Below, piece after piece: positions 14,596 to 22,608 of a stretch of DNA of 30,653 nt. The position numbers and the translations under genes were made by a program. Under the pieces are notes generated by a model that was given only the letters and a program-made list of their open reading frames with translations, did no database searches and was not told the DNA's origin. The first letter of the stretch is position 1. Every line of letters begins with the position of its first letter. The stretch comes from Prolixibacteraceae bacterium. GTDB lineage: Bacteria; Bacteroidota; Bacteroidia; Bacteroidales; Prolixibacteraceae. The DNA lies in NCBI GenBank assembly GCA_003516705.1, contig DPCJ01000113.1, forward strand, positions 1-30,653, written 5' to 3'.

Positions 14596-16119
14596 ATGGA
14601 AAACAAATCAGAAAAATTTACTGTTTCCAGAAGGGCTTTTCTGGGAACAACAGCAGTTGCTGCAGCCGGAATCACGATTGTTCCGAGCCATGCAGTGGCA
14701 GGTCTGGGACACAAAGCTCCGAGTGATAAACTCAACATCGTTGGTGTTGGTGTTGGCGGTATGGGTTTTGCAAACCTGAAAAACCTTGAATCGGAAAACA
14801 TCATCGGATTGTGTGATGTTGACTGGAAATACACTGGTGGCAACGGCGTGTTCGACCGTTATCCGAAAGCCAAAAAATACAAAGACTGGCGCATTATGTA
14901 TGACGAACTGGGCAAAAGCTTCGACGGTGTTGTTGTTGCCACAGCCGACCATACACACGCAATTATTGCTGCTACTGCCATTACAATGGGAAAACACGTT
15001 TACGTGCAAAAACCACTGACACACTCGGTTTACGAATCGCGTTTGCTTACAAAACTGGCTGCCAAATACAAAGTGGCCACGCAAATGGGGAACCAGGGTT
15101 CGTCGGGCGAAGGTGTTAACCTTACAACCGAATGGCTTGCCAACGGCGAAATTGGTGAAGTAACCAAAGTGGAAGCTTTCACCGACCGCCCCATCTGGCC
15201 ACAAGGATTGAACACACCAGAAAGAGGCGACTGGGTTCCTGAAACATTGGATTGGGATTTATTTACAGGTCCCGCAAAAATGCGTCCTTACAACTCATTG
15301 TATCATCCCTGGAACTGGCGTGGCTGGTGGGATTATGGTACAGGCGCACTCGGCGATATGGCCTGCCACATCCTTCACCCGGTTTTCGTGGGTCTCGAAT
15401 TAGGTTACCCGATTCATGCACAGGGCAATTCAAGTTTGTTGTTGCAGGATTGTGCTCCGGTTTCACAGTCGGTAAAACTTACTTTCCCGTCACGCGCACC
15501 AAAACGCGCATGGAAAGGCGCTAAAAAAGGTGCAGCGTTGCCACAGGTTGATGTTTACTGGTACGATGGTGGTATAAAACCAATGTTGCCCGAAAAATGG
15601 CCGGCAGGTAAAAACCCGAACGATAGTGGTGGTGGCGTACTTTTCCACGGAACAAAAGATACTTTGGTGTGTGGTTGTTACGGTGTAAATCCTTGGCTGC
15701 TTTCAGGCCGAGTTCCCGAAGCTCCGAAATTCAGAAGAAGAATTGAAAAAGCAACCGGTGGTGGTCACGAAATGGATTGGGTACGCGCTTGTAAAGAAAC
15801 CCCGGAAAACCGTGTTGAAACTGCATCGAACTTCGCTGAAGCCGGACCATTCAACGAAATGGTGGTAATGGGAGTTTTGGCAGTTCGTTTACAGTCACTC
15901 AATAAAGTACTCGACTGGAATGGCGAAAAAATGGAATTCACCAACCTGTCGGATACCGAAGAAATCAGAACTGTGATTAAAGACGGATTCGAAATCCATG
16001 ACGGTCATCCAACTTTCAAGAAAACATGGACTGATCCGGTTCCTGCAAAAGCTTTTGCAGCCGAATTAGTTAAACATACTTACCGCGAACCCTGGAAATT
16101 GCCCGATATGCCGGCATAA
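14596..16119 (+). CDS. Tat-exported Gfo/Idh/MocA-family oxidoreductase, copy 1
   Basis: A 507-residue NAD(P)-dependent oxidoreductase. The N-terminus has a twin-arginine signal (SRRAFLG, Arg12-Arg13, then an Ala-rich hydrophobic stretch and HAVAG), so it is exported folded with its cofactor. The Rossmann core starts at LNIVGVGVGGMG (~47-58). The usual E-K-P catalytic motif reads VQKPLTHS, as in the exported subgroup. The C-terminal domain has NWRGWWDYGTGALGDMACHILHP and GGGHEMDWVRACK, typical of this Bacteroidota/Planctomycetes branch that acts on sugars or sugar acids; substrate unknown. A paralogue lies at 19804. The gene is monocistronic: own promoter at 14502 and a strong terminator at 16140. 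Confidence 0.93.
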   Translation: MENKSEKFTVSRRAFLGTTAVAAAGITIVPSHAVAGLGHKAPSDKLNIVGVGVGGMGFANLKNLESENIIGLCDVDWKYTGGNGVFDRYPKAKKYKDWRIMYDELGKSFDGVVVATADHTHAIIAATAITMGKHVYVQKPLTHSVYESRLLTKLAAKYKVATQMGNQGSSGEGVNLTTEWLANGEIGEVTKVEAFTDRPIWPQGLNTPERGDWVPETLDWDLFTGPAKMRPYNSLYHPWNWRGWWDYGTGALGDMACHILHPVFVGLELGYPIHAQGNSSLLLQDCAPVSQSVKLTFPSRAPKRAWKGAKKGAALPQVDVYWYDGGIKPMLPEKWPAGKNPNDSGGGVLFHGTKDTLVCGCYGVNPWLLSGRVPEAPKFRRRIEKATGGGHEMDWVRACKETPENRVETASNFAEAGPFNEMVVMGVLAVRLQSLNKVLDWNGEKMEFTNLSDTEEIRTVIKDGFEIHDGHPTFKKTWTDPVPAKAFAAELVKHTYREPWKLPDMPA

Positions 16120-16139
16120 CCAGCAGTGGTTGAAACAAA

Positions 16140-16173
16140 AAACGAGGGTGTTCTGTAAAGAGCGCCCTCGTTT
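16140..16173. terminator. Bidirectional terminator after oxidoreductase copy 1
   Basis: AAACGAGGG ... CCCTCGTTT gives a perfect 9-bp stem with T-rich flanks on both strands; it serves the plus-strand oxidoreductase and the minus-strand TPR gene that ends at 16207. Confidence 0.88.
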
Positions 16174-16206
16174 GTTTTGGTATATCCTGAGATCAAATTT
16201 GAAAAA

Positions 16207-17094
16207 TCAGTTTGAATTACTTCCTGTGCTGATTAATGCAATTATCCGGCTGTTTAAATTTGCGATAAGTTCTTTGTTTTTTTGCAAGGCTATGGCTTCA
16301 GCACGTTTTATTCCACCGTGATAAGTTTTGTTGAAAAAACCTAATCCGGCCAAATATCCAGTGATATAGAACCCATTATATGCCTGGTGTGCGGTAAATG
16401 CAAGAATTGAGGCATTGATTAGAAAATTAACAATCCCTTCCCCGGTCATGCCTGCATATATTTGTCCGGTTCCGGGTATAATGCGCGAAAACAATTCTGC
16501 TTTTTTAACCGACCTGATTTTAGGAACGTTTTTTTTGTGATACAATTCGTGAATTAAATGTTCCAGTTCTGTTTTATTTTCCGTGGTTAAATCCTGCATT
16601 TGCACAAATGCCAGCAGACATTTTCTGGCTTCATCCCATTGAAAAGTTTCGTTGAGGCAAATCGCACGGATTGGCAGAAAATCAAAAAACAGAGAACTAT
16701 CTGCATTCAAATGGAAATATTCGTCGATTTTCCAGAGCGCCTTTTGGGGCTCGCCGTTCAGATAAAAACAAAGTGATTGTTCATAACAGACAAACCGGTA
16801 TAACGTGTCTTCTTTTGGGTTTTCAAAATATGCGGATTGAAGCTCATTGATAGCCCGATTAAAATCGTTCAGCTTTTTATAGCAAAGCGCTTTTTTATAT
16901 TTAAACAGATTCAAATTTTCAGGTTGTTCAGCCCTGAAAATCAGATATTCATATTCAATCGACGCTTCAAAGTAGTTGCCCGAATTAAATAAGCTGTCAG
17001 CGTTTGCAGCATCTGCTTTTTTATTCAAAAAAATTCCGCAAAGGAATATGAAGCTGAAAAAGAATTTGATTGTGCAGCTTGTTCTGATATTCAT
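16207..17094 (-). CDS. Exported TPR protein with C-terminal IPGTGQIYAG glycine-turn domain (second)
   Basis: About 295 residues. A signal sequence (CTIKFFFSFIFLCGIFLNKKADA) is followed by TPR-like helical pairs: DSLFNSGNYFEASIEYEYLI, LFKYKKALCYKKLNDFNRAINELQSAYF, and later FQWDEARKCLLAFVQ. From ~205 on, SRIIPGTGQIYAGMTGEGIVNFLINASI is a glycine-rich turn then a hydrophobic segment, followed by ITGYLAGLGFFNKTYHGG; this resembles membrane-inserting small domains of the DUF5683/TM2 kind. The ATG at 17094 is preferred over an upstream in-frame TTG at 17100. It overlaps the end of the related upstream gene by 74 bp, so the pair probably arose by duplication and is co-translated. Function unknown; last gene of the five-gene module. 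Confidence 0.8.
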   Translation of the reverse strand: MNIRTSCTIKFFFSFIFLCGIFLNKKADAANADSLFNSGNYFEASIEYEYLIFRAEQPENLNLFKYKKALCYKKLNDFNRAINELQSAYFENPKEDTLYRFVCYEQSLCFYLNGEPQKALWKIDEYFHLNADSSLFFDFLPIRAICLNETFQWDEARKCLLAFVQMQDLTTENKTELEHLIHELYHKKNVPKIRSVKKAELFSRIIPGTGQIYAGMTGEGIVNFLINASILAFTAHQAYNGFYITGYLAGLGFFNKTYHGGIKRAEAIALQKNKELIANLNSRIIALISTGSNSN

Positions 17095-17869
17095 TCTCAA
17101 TAGTTTTTACTGAAATCACAGTTCCATAAATGTTTGAAATATAATTAGCTATGAATATTCCGCCAAAAAAGATAGTCTTAAAATTGTTTATGCCAAGTTT
17201 CCTGTAATTTTCCCAGGTTATCAGTCCAAATCCTGCATTCGTAATTAGAGAGGCAATTCCCTCGCCCGTTTTTCCCACATATATCTTCCCTGATCCCGGA
17301 ATTATTCCTGACATTATTCCCGCAAGAACAGGGGATTTCTGACGGTGATTTTCCTGTTCCTCACAGATTTTGTTCAGAATGGCAATCTGCTGATTTATCA
17401 ATGCAATATTCTGATTTAAAGCGCTAAGCCGATTTTTTGCTTCTGACCAGTTCCCCTCTAACATTTCTATTCCACTCAGTTCGAAAGTCAAAAGCGATAA
17501 ATTTGGGTCTTCGGTAACCTCGGTTTGTATAAGAATCTCTTTGGCTTCGGCATAGTTTCCAAGGTAGATTTGATTATATCCGGCAAAGAATCTTGATTTC
17601 GGGTAAAATGGAGAAGACTTGCTTACGTTGAGAAGCGAAAGTGTTGAAAGCTCCAGATTTTTAACGGAGTAGTGTGCCCATCCCTTAAAATAATTTAATG
17701 AGTCAAACTGTTCAGGGTTGAAATCCGAAAAGCTTTTCTCCGTCAGAAACAGCGCCTCTTTATAATCGCCTTTGTTAATCAGGTAATTAATAAACTTCAA
17801 TTCATCGCTGTTTTGTCCGGTGGCAAGGCCGATTTTGAATATGAAAAAAAGAAGGAATAAACTTCTCAT
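17021..17869 (-). CDS. Exported TPR protein with IPGSGKIYVG domain (first)
   Basis: 282 residues, with signal peptide MRSLFLLFFIFKIGLATGQ. TPR-like repeats cover ~25-165 (INKGDYKEALFLTEKSF, YFKGWAHYSVKNLELSTLSL, AGYNQIYLGNYAEAKEIL, GIEMLEGNWSEAKNRL). A C-terminal SGIIPGSGKIYVGKTGEGIASLITNAGFG is followed by FFGGIFIANYISNIYG, matching the layout of the next gene. The ATG overlaps the YidD-like stop in a four-base ATGA, showing translational coupling. Lower identity outside the glycine motif indicates an old duplication. The C-terminal part probably sits in a membrane; the TPR part faces the periplasm or binds a partner. Unknown function. Confidence 0.8.
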   Translation of the reverse strand: MRSLFLLFFIFKIGLATGQNSDELKFINYLINKGDYKEALFLTEKSFSDFNPEQFDSLNYFKGWAHYSVKNLELSTLSLLNVSKSSPFYPKSRFFAGYNQIYLGNYAEAKEILIQTEVTEDPNLSLLTFELSGIEMLEGNWSEAKNRLSALNQNIALINQQIAILNKICEEQENHRQKSPVLAGIMSGIIPGSGKIYVGKTGEGIASLITNAGFGLITWENYRKLGINNFKTIFFGGIFIANYISNIYGTVISVKTIENEYQNKLHNQILFQLHIPLRNFFE

Positions 17870-18327
17870 TTATATTTTGTTATTGAATCATCAAATCTGT
17901 GTGTTTTCAGGTCAATTGTGGCAATATCGAGGTCTGTTGCAGCAATACGGTTGCAACGGTTCAGCCTGTCGAAAGTTAACAACCCTCCCTTAAAAATTCC
18001 GAACTCTTTAACAGCATGTTTACTGAATTCGGAACAGGTAGGATTGTACAGACAACTTGCCGAAAAGTGTTGTGTAATAAAATTTTGATAGATGTACAAC
18101 GAACTACCATACAGTAAACTCACCGGATTGCTGTTGAATATTGTTTTTGGCTGATTTTTGAATATGAAATCACGTTTTTCGTGGTGATGAATCTGTTGTC
18201 TGGAAACAGAATCAACTAACATTAAATCAGAATTCAGGTTAATTGACTGAGCAAACCCTGAAACGGCAAATAACAACAGAAATAATCCTGTATTAATTGT
18301 TTTCCGATACTTCAACAGGCTTTGCAT
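17866..18327 (-). CDS. Exported YidD-domain protein
   Basis: 153 residues from the ATG at 18327; an in-frame ATG at 18357 would add ten residues and lengthen the n-region. A signal-like hydrophobic stretch (INTGLFLLLFAVSGFAQ) comes first, then ~45 unique residues, then the YidD domain: YIYQNFITQHFSASCLYNPTCSEFSKHAV and GIFKGGLLTFDRLNRCN, with all three typical Cys. Canonical YidD is ~70-85 residues, cytosolic face, and helps YidC membrane insertion; it sits by rnpA/yidC. Here it is longer, exported, and sits between a LolA-like gene (which its start overlaps) and two TPR genes. So a different job is likely, for example in periplasmic or outer-membrane protein handling; this is inference. Confidence 0.85.
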   Translation of the reverse strand: MQSLLKYRKTINTGLFLLLFAVSGFAQSINLNSDLMLVDSVSRQQIHHHEKRDFIFKNQPKTIFNSNPVSLLYGSSLYIYQNFITQHFSASCLYNPTCSEFSKHAVKEFGIFKGGLLTFDRLNRCNRIAATDLDIATIDLKTHRFDDSITKYK

Positions 18328-19018
18328 TGTCGGGTATTTTGAAATTAAAAAAAGCATTGTCGGGAGATGGTGAAACTAATATTTCGGAGAAAACAGTTCG
18401 GTTGACGATAGAATCACCTGTTGGTAAATAACTGATTTCGATTATTTTCTGCGGGAACCTGAATTGGGTAAAGTTTTTATAATTGGTGTAATATATTTTT
18501 TTTATAATTTTCTTTTTGCTGGCCTGGTATTCGGCAAATACCGGAAGCCCGTTATCAAAAACCATCTTTACCGATTCAATATTTTTCAAATATGAAGGAG
18601 CTTTCCATACGGTTACATTGTATTGGTTCTCGTAGGTGTTTGAACTCAATTGAAATCCCTCGTCGGCAAGCCCTAAATGGTCGGTGAAATTATTGATGAA
18701 ATAATAAATAAGATTTCTTTTTGACGACAATTCAGGTACATGTTTAAATCCAACCTCATTACGCTGTGGATAATAAGTTTTTATTTCGCCCAATGCGTTA
18801 ATATTCATAATAAACTCGGGCGACGAATGATAACATTTTGTGATTGTCTGTTTATTTCTGTCGTAATATAAATCAACTGTATTGGTCAGTTTCTTCTTGT
18901 TTTCAAGAATCTCGGTACGTTGTTTCATCGAAATATAGTTTCCGTTTTGGGCGTTCAAAGAAACACTGAATAAGGAAAAAAACAGAATCTGAAAAATTTT
19001 CTGATAAGGTAAATTCAT
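18293..19018 (-). CDS. LolA-like exported protein
   Basis: 241 residues with a signal peptide ending SVSLNAQ. The beta-rich body (NTVDLYYDRNKQTITKCY, PEFIMNINALGEIKTYYPQRNEV, LIYYFINNFTDHLGL, YNVTVWKAP, VKMVFDNGLPVFAEYQ, FNFKIPDN) has the half-barrel strand pattern of outer-membrane lipoprotein-sorting (LolA-like) proteins, including the predicted final strand PDNAFFNFKIPDNA. No lipobox. Its end overlaps the YidD-like start, so they are translated together. A strong terminator hairpin lies immediately before its start codon, so expression probably depends on read-through from the TM2 gene. LolA-like fold is a resemblance; the true LolA role is not claimed. Confidence 0.6.
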   Translation of the reverse strand: MNLPYQKIFQILFFSLFSVSLNAQNGNYISMKQRTEILENKKKLTNTVDLYYDRNKQTITKCYHSSPEFIMNINALGEIKTYYPQRNEVGFKHVPELSSKRNLIYYFINNFTDHLGLADEGFQLSSNTYENQYNVTVWKAPSYLKNIESVKMVFDNGLPVFAEYQASKKKIIKKIYYTNYKNFTQFRFPQKIIEISYLPTGDSIVNRTVFSEILVSPSPDNAFFNFKIPDNAKPVEVSENN

Positions 19019-19030
19019 AATAAAAGAAAA

Positions 19031-19064
19031 AAGGTGTCTGCTTATTAACGAAAACAGACACCTT
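19031..19064 (-). terminator. Terminator or attenuator between TM2 and LolA-like genes
   Basis: On the minus strand AAGGTGTCTG-N14-CAGACACCTT is a perfect 10-bp stem followed by TTTTTTCTTTTA. It begins 18 bp after the TM2 stop and its T-run ends at the LolA-like start codon. Confidence 0.88.
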
Positions 19065-19082
19065 GATTAAATTCCCGAGAAA

Positions 19083-19508
19083 CTAATTCCACATAAAAAA
19101 TTTGGGATTGTCGATATAAGGGCTGATATCTTTGTTGTCAATAATAAGAACAACAAAGTCAATCAACGGAACAATACCGAAAATACCTCCACAGGTTAAA
19201 ATGTAACCGATACCGGTTAGCGTTTCAGTTCCGAGGTAAAAACGGTGAACACCCAACCCCCCAAGAAAGAAATCAAGAACAATTGCCACAACCGCATCTT
19301 TTTCGCCGGCCGACCCCATCACAGCAGGTGAAAGACTTGCAGGGAGAAAGCCCGACTCGGCTGAATTAGCGAGGGCCATACTTGTTTCAACAGCATTTTC
19401 AAAAAGTTGATCGATGGCCTGTTCATCAACTGAATAAGATGATGCGTTAGCCTGATTAACTGCGATAACTGTCACAAATAAAAGAATGAGAAAAGTTAAT
19501 TTCTTCAT
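19083..19508 (-). CDS. Exported TM2-domain protein
   Basis: 141 residues. A signal peptide (MKKLTFLILLFVTVIAVNQANA) is followed by ~45 polar residues and then a TM2 domain: VVAIVLDFFLGGLGVHRFYLGTETLTGIGYILTCGG, then IFGIVPLIDFVVLIIDN, i.e. two membrane helices joined by the G-x-H-R-F-Y-L-G turn. TM2 proteins are widespread and of unclear function; in Bacteroidota they are often beside exported TPR or chaperone-like genes. It is the first gene of the five-gene module and is followed by a strong hairpin, so it is probably made at a higher level than the rest. Confidence 0.9.
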   Translation of the reverse strand: MKKLTFLILLFVTVIAVNQANASSYSVDEQAIDQLFENAVETSMALANSAESGFLPASLSPAVMGSAGEKDAVVAIVLDFFLGGLGVHRFYLGTETLTGIGYILTCGGIFGIVPLIDFVVLIIDNKDISPYIDNPKFFMWN

Positions 19509-19710
19509 AGGTCATTTTGTTTTAAAGTTTCTGATTTGTAAATATAGACTTTTTCTGTATGTATTATTTCGAAATTGTTTTTGTTAAACAATAATTTATT
19601 AGAATTGTTTGCAGGGCTTCTTAATAAATGCTGCTGGCATTATGGTAGTTTTTTTTCTTTGAGTTTTGTTAATTTACTTTAATGCAAATATGGTCATTAC
19701 TAAAAACAGA

Positions 19711-19718
19711 TACATTTG
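19711..19718 (+). promoter_or_regulatory. Possible -7 element for oxidoreductase copy 2
   Basis: TACATTTG fits TAnnTTTG, 86 bp before the ATG; no good TTTG is seen at 19-20 bp upstream. Confidence 0.35.
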
Positions 19719-19803
19719 GCTGCATTAAACCGACCAGAAACAGACTTTGAAAATTACATTGAATTATTAGGGTTGTAGAAATTAAGGTTGAAATCTAAGA
19801 TAA

Positions 19804-21294
19804 ATGGAAAATAGAAATTCAGGTTATAACAGAAGAAAATTTATAGGTAATTCTCTGATGGCGGCAGCCACATTCAGTATTCTTCCATCAAAAGTTATCG
19901 CTGGTTTTGGAAAAACACCGCCAAGCGATAAACTGAATATTGCCGGAATAGGAGTAGGAGGAAAAGGATTTACCAACCTGAAATTCATGGAAAAGGAAAA
20001 CAATATTGTTGCGCTATGCGATGTGGATTGGGAATATGCCGGGAGGAACGCGTTTTCACGCTGGACCGCTGCAAAAAAATACATGGACTATCGCGAAATG
20101 TTTGAAGTGCAAAAAGATATTGATGCCGTGATGATTGCCACTCCCGACCATTCACACGCACTTCCGGCTTTGATTGCGATGCGTGAGGGGAAACATGTTT
20201 TTCTTCAGAAACCACTCACGCATTCGGTTTATGAATCAAGAATCCTGAAGGAGACTGCTCAACGTTACGGCGTTGCCACACAAATGGGGAACCAGGGAAA
20301 TTCTGACGAGGGAATCCGTTTGATTTGTGAGTGGATTTGGAGTGGTGCAATTGGCGAAGTTACTCATGTTGATACGTGGACCAACCGCCCCATATGGCCA
20401 CAGGGACTTACCGCCCCGAAAGACGGGAAACGCATCCCCAAAACCCTGAACTGGGATTTATTTGTGGGGCCTGCAAAGTTCAGGGAATACCACCCAACTT
20501 ATCACCCCTGGAACTGGCGGGGATGGTGGGATTTTGGAACCGGCGCCCTTGGCGATATGGGCTGCCAAATTATCGACCCTGTTTTTAAAGCGTTGATGCT
20601 GGAATATCCGGTTGCCGTTGAGGCAAGTTCAACACCTTTTAATATGGACTCGGCTCCCAACGCGCAGTTGGTGCGTTATGAGTTTCCTCAACGCGACAAC
20701 CTGCCAAAAGTAGGTATGCCTCCGGTGACGGTGAACTGGTACGATGGTGGTCTGATGCCGCAGCGGCCTGATGAACTTGCTCATGGCGAGCAAATGGGCG
20801 ACAACGATGGAGGTTGTATTTTTTATGGGTCGAAAGGGAAAATTATGTGCGGAACGTATGCTCAGAACCCAACATTATTGCCAGCCAACCGGATGGAATC
20901 ATTTGTTCAGCCTCAGAAAACAATCCGGCGTATTTCAAATGCCATGGATGGAGGGCATGAACAAGACTGGATTCGCGCCTGTAAGGAAAGTCGTGAAACA
21001 AGACTTGAAGCTTCGTCGAATTTTAATTATGCAGGTCCGTTAAACGAAACTGTGGTAATGGGTGTATTGGCTGTGCGGCTGCAAAATCTTGGTTATAAAC
21101 TGCTTTGGGATGGGCCGAATATGCAGTTTACAAATATTTCGTCGGCCGATAAAATCAGGGTAATTTCAAAAGATGAGTTCGAAATTCAAAACGGCGACCC
21201 GAAATTTAAGAAGGAATACCAAACTTTACCAGCCCTCGCTATGGCTGAAGAATGGATTAGGCACACATACAGGAATGGATGGGAGCAGGTATAG
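19804..21294 (+). CDS. Tat-exported Gfo/Idh/MocA-family oxidoreductase, copy 2
   Basis: 496 residues, strongly related along its whole length to the protein at 14596. Twin-arginine signal NRRKFIG (Arg10-Arg11), Rossmann start LNIAGIGVGGKG, QKPLTHSVYESR in place of the classic EKP, and C-terminal NWRGWWDFGTGALGDMGCQIIDP and GGHEQDWIRACK. Probably periplasmic with bound nicotinamide cofactor, acting on a sugar or sugar acid not identifiable here. Differences from copy 1 lie mainly in the 290-330 loop, so substrate range may differ. Transcribed alone; the next gene, for serine palmitoyltransferase, has its own promoter. Confidence 0.93.
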   Translation: MENRNSGYNRRKFIGNSLMAAATFSILPSKVIAGFGKTPPSDKLNIAGIGVGGKGFTNLKFMEKENNIVALCDVDWEYAGRNAFSRWTAAKKYMDYREMFEVQKDIDAVMIATPDHSHALPALIAMREGKHVFLQKPLTHSVYESRILKETAQRYGVATQMGNQGNSDEGIRLICEWIWSGAIGEVTHVDTWTNRPIWPQGLTAPKDGKRIPKTLNWDLFVGPAKFREYHPTYHPWNWRGWWDFGTGALGDMGCQIIDPVFKALMLEYPVAVEASSTPFNMDSAPNAQLVRYEFPQRDNLPKVGMPPVTVNWYDGGLMPQRPDELAHGEQMGDNDGGCIFYGSKGKIMCGTYAQNPTLLPANRMESFVQPQKTIRRISNAMDGGHEQDWIRACKESRETRLEASSNFNYAGPLNETVVMGVLAVRLQNLGYKLLWDGPNMQFTNISSADKIRVISKDEFEIQNGDPKFKKEYQTLPALAMAEEWIRHTYRNGWEQV

Positions 21295-21303
21295 ATTTTC
21301 GCG

Positions 21304-21335
21304 TTGCGTATATTTTATCAGTTTTAGTATATTTG
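21304..21335 (+). promoter_or_regulatory. Promoter of the spt-like gene
   Basis: TTG (21304-21306), 21 bp, TATATTTG (21328-21335), 35 bp before the TTG start codon; it begins nine bases after the previous stop. Confidence 0.55.
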
Positions 21336-21369
21336 CCCACTTTTTAAGATAAACCTAACTATCATCAAA

Positions 21370-22584
21370 TTGGGAAATTTAAAGGATAAATTAGCACAGT
21401 ACGATGCCCCCCAGCGTGTGATGCAAGCCGGTATATATCCCTATTTCAGGGCGATTGAATCTGATCAGGATACCGAAGTTATCATGAATGGGAAAAAGGT
21501 ACTCATGTTCGGGTCGAACAGCTATCTTGGGCTCACCAATCATCCGCTGATAAAGGAGGCAGCCCGGAAAGCCATAGAAAAATACGGTACAGGTTGTGCC
21601 GGTTCGAGGTTTTTAAACGGAACTTTAGACATTCATCTCGAACTCGAGGAAAAACTGGCAAAACTTGTTGGCAAAGAAGAGGCTTTGTGTTTCAGTACCG
21701 GATTTCAGGTGAATCTTGGCGTTGTTTCTGTACTGACGGGTCGAAAAGACTATATTCTGCTTGATGAGCTGAACCATGCATCTATAATAGAAGGGAGCAG
21801 ATTATCGTTTTCGAAAGTGCTGAAGTTTGCCCACAACGATATGGTTTCGCTGGAGAAAAAACTGAAGAACTGTGAAAGAGATTCGATTAAGCTAATCGTT
21901 GTGGATGGAATCTTTTCGATGGAAGGCGATATTGCGAAATTACCGGAGATAGTACAACTTGCCGAAAAATACAATGGCACTGTGATGGTGGACGACGCTC
22001 ATTCGTTGGGTGTTATCGGTAATAAAGGAGCTGGCACTGCGTCGCATTTCGGACTCACCAACGAGGTGGATCTCATCATGGGAACCTTCTCGAAATCGTT
22101 TGCCTCACAGGGTGGTTTTATTGCTTCAGGGAAAGAAATTATCAATTATCTTAAACACAATTCACGCTCCCTTATTTTTAGTGCAAGCATGACTCCGCCG
22201 TCGGTGGCTACAGTTTTGGCTGCCATTGAAATTATGCAGAATGAACCCGAAAGAATTAAAAATTTGTGGGAAATTACCAACTACGCACTTGAAGGGTTTA
22301 AAGCAAATGGTTTTAATACAGGAAAATCAGAAACTCCAATAATTCCTTTGTTTATCGGGAATGATATTAAAGCGCTTATGCTTACCAAAATCCTGCTGGA
22401 GGATGGCATTTTTGTAAACCCGGTTGTTGCACCCGCTGTCCCCAAAGAAGATTCTTTAATCAGGTATTCGCTGATGGCAACGCACACAAAAGAACAGGTT
22501 GAGATTTCGATTGAAAAAATTACGAAAGCTGCAAAACAGCTTGGGATTTTATCACCTGAATATGAAGAGGTAACATCACTTTGA
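21370..22584 (+). CDS. spt: Serine palmitoyltransferase-like alpha-oxoamine synthase
   Basis: A 404-residue PLP enzyme of the alpha-oxoamine synthase family. The N-terminal YFRAIESDQDTEVIMNGKKVLMFGSNSYLGLTNHP and the FLNGTLDIHLELEEKLA segments are very like Bacteroides serine palmitoyltransferase, which joins serine and a fatty acyl-CoA to 3-ketodihydrosphingosine. Catalytic features: His136 (LDELNHASI) stacking on PLP, Asp208/His211 (VDDAHSLG) and the Schiff-base Lys242 (GTFSKSFASQGG). The start is a TTG at 21370; no ATG lies close upstream and homology begins here. The short-chain reductase gene 24 bp downstream would supply the next step. Alternative is 2-amino-3-ketobutyrate CoA ligase; the SDQDTEV region favours sphingolipid synthesis. 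Confidence 0.85.
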   Translation: MGNLKDKLAQYDAPQRVMQAGIYPYFRAIESDQDTEVIMNGKKVLMFGSNSYLGLTNHPLIKEAARKAIEKYGTGCAGSRFLNGTLDIHLELEEKLAKLVGKEEALCFSTGFQVNLGVVSVLTGRKDYILLDELNHASIIEGSRLSFSKVLKFAHNDMVSLEKKLKNCERDSIKLIVVDGIFSMEGDIAKLPEIVQLAEKYNGTVMVDDAHSLGVIGNKGAGTASHFGLTNEVDLIMGTFSKSFASQGGFIASGKEIINYLKHNSRSLIFSASMTPPSVATVLAAIEIMQNEPERIKNLWEITNYALEGFKANGFNTGKSETPIIPLFIGNDIKALMLTKILLEDGIFVNPVVAPAVPKEDSLIRYSLMATHTKEQVEISIEKITKAAKQLGILSPEYEEVTSL

Positions 22585-22608
22585 TTTTTCAAAGTTAACC
22601 TGGGAAAT

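Noticed and set aside
14608..15204. 198-codon minus-strand frame inside the oxidoreductase gene
   Set aside because: It is the codon-bias shadow of a strongly conserved coding strand.
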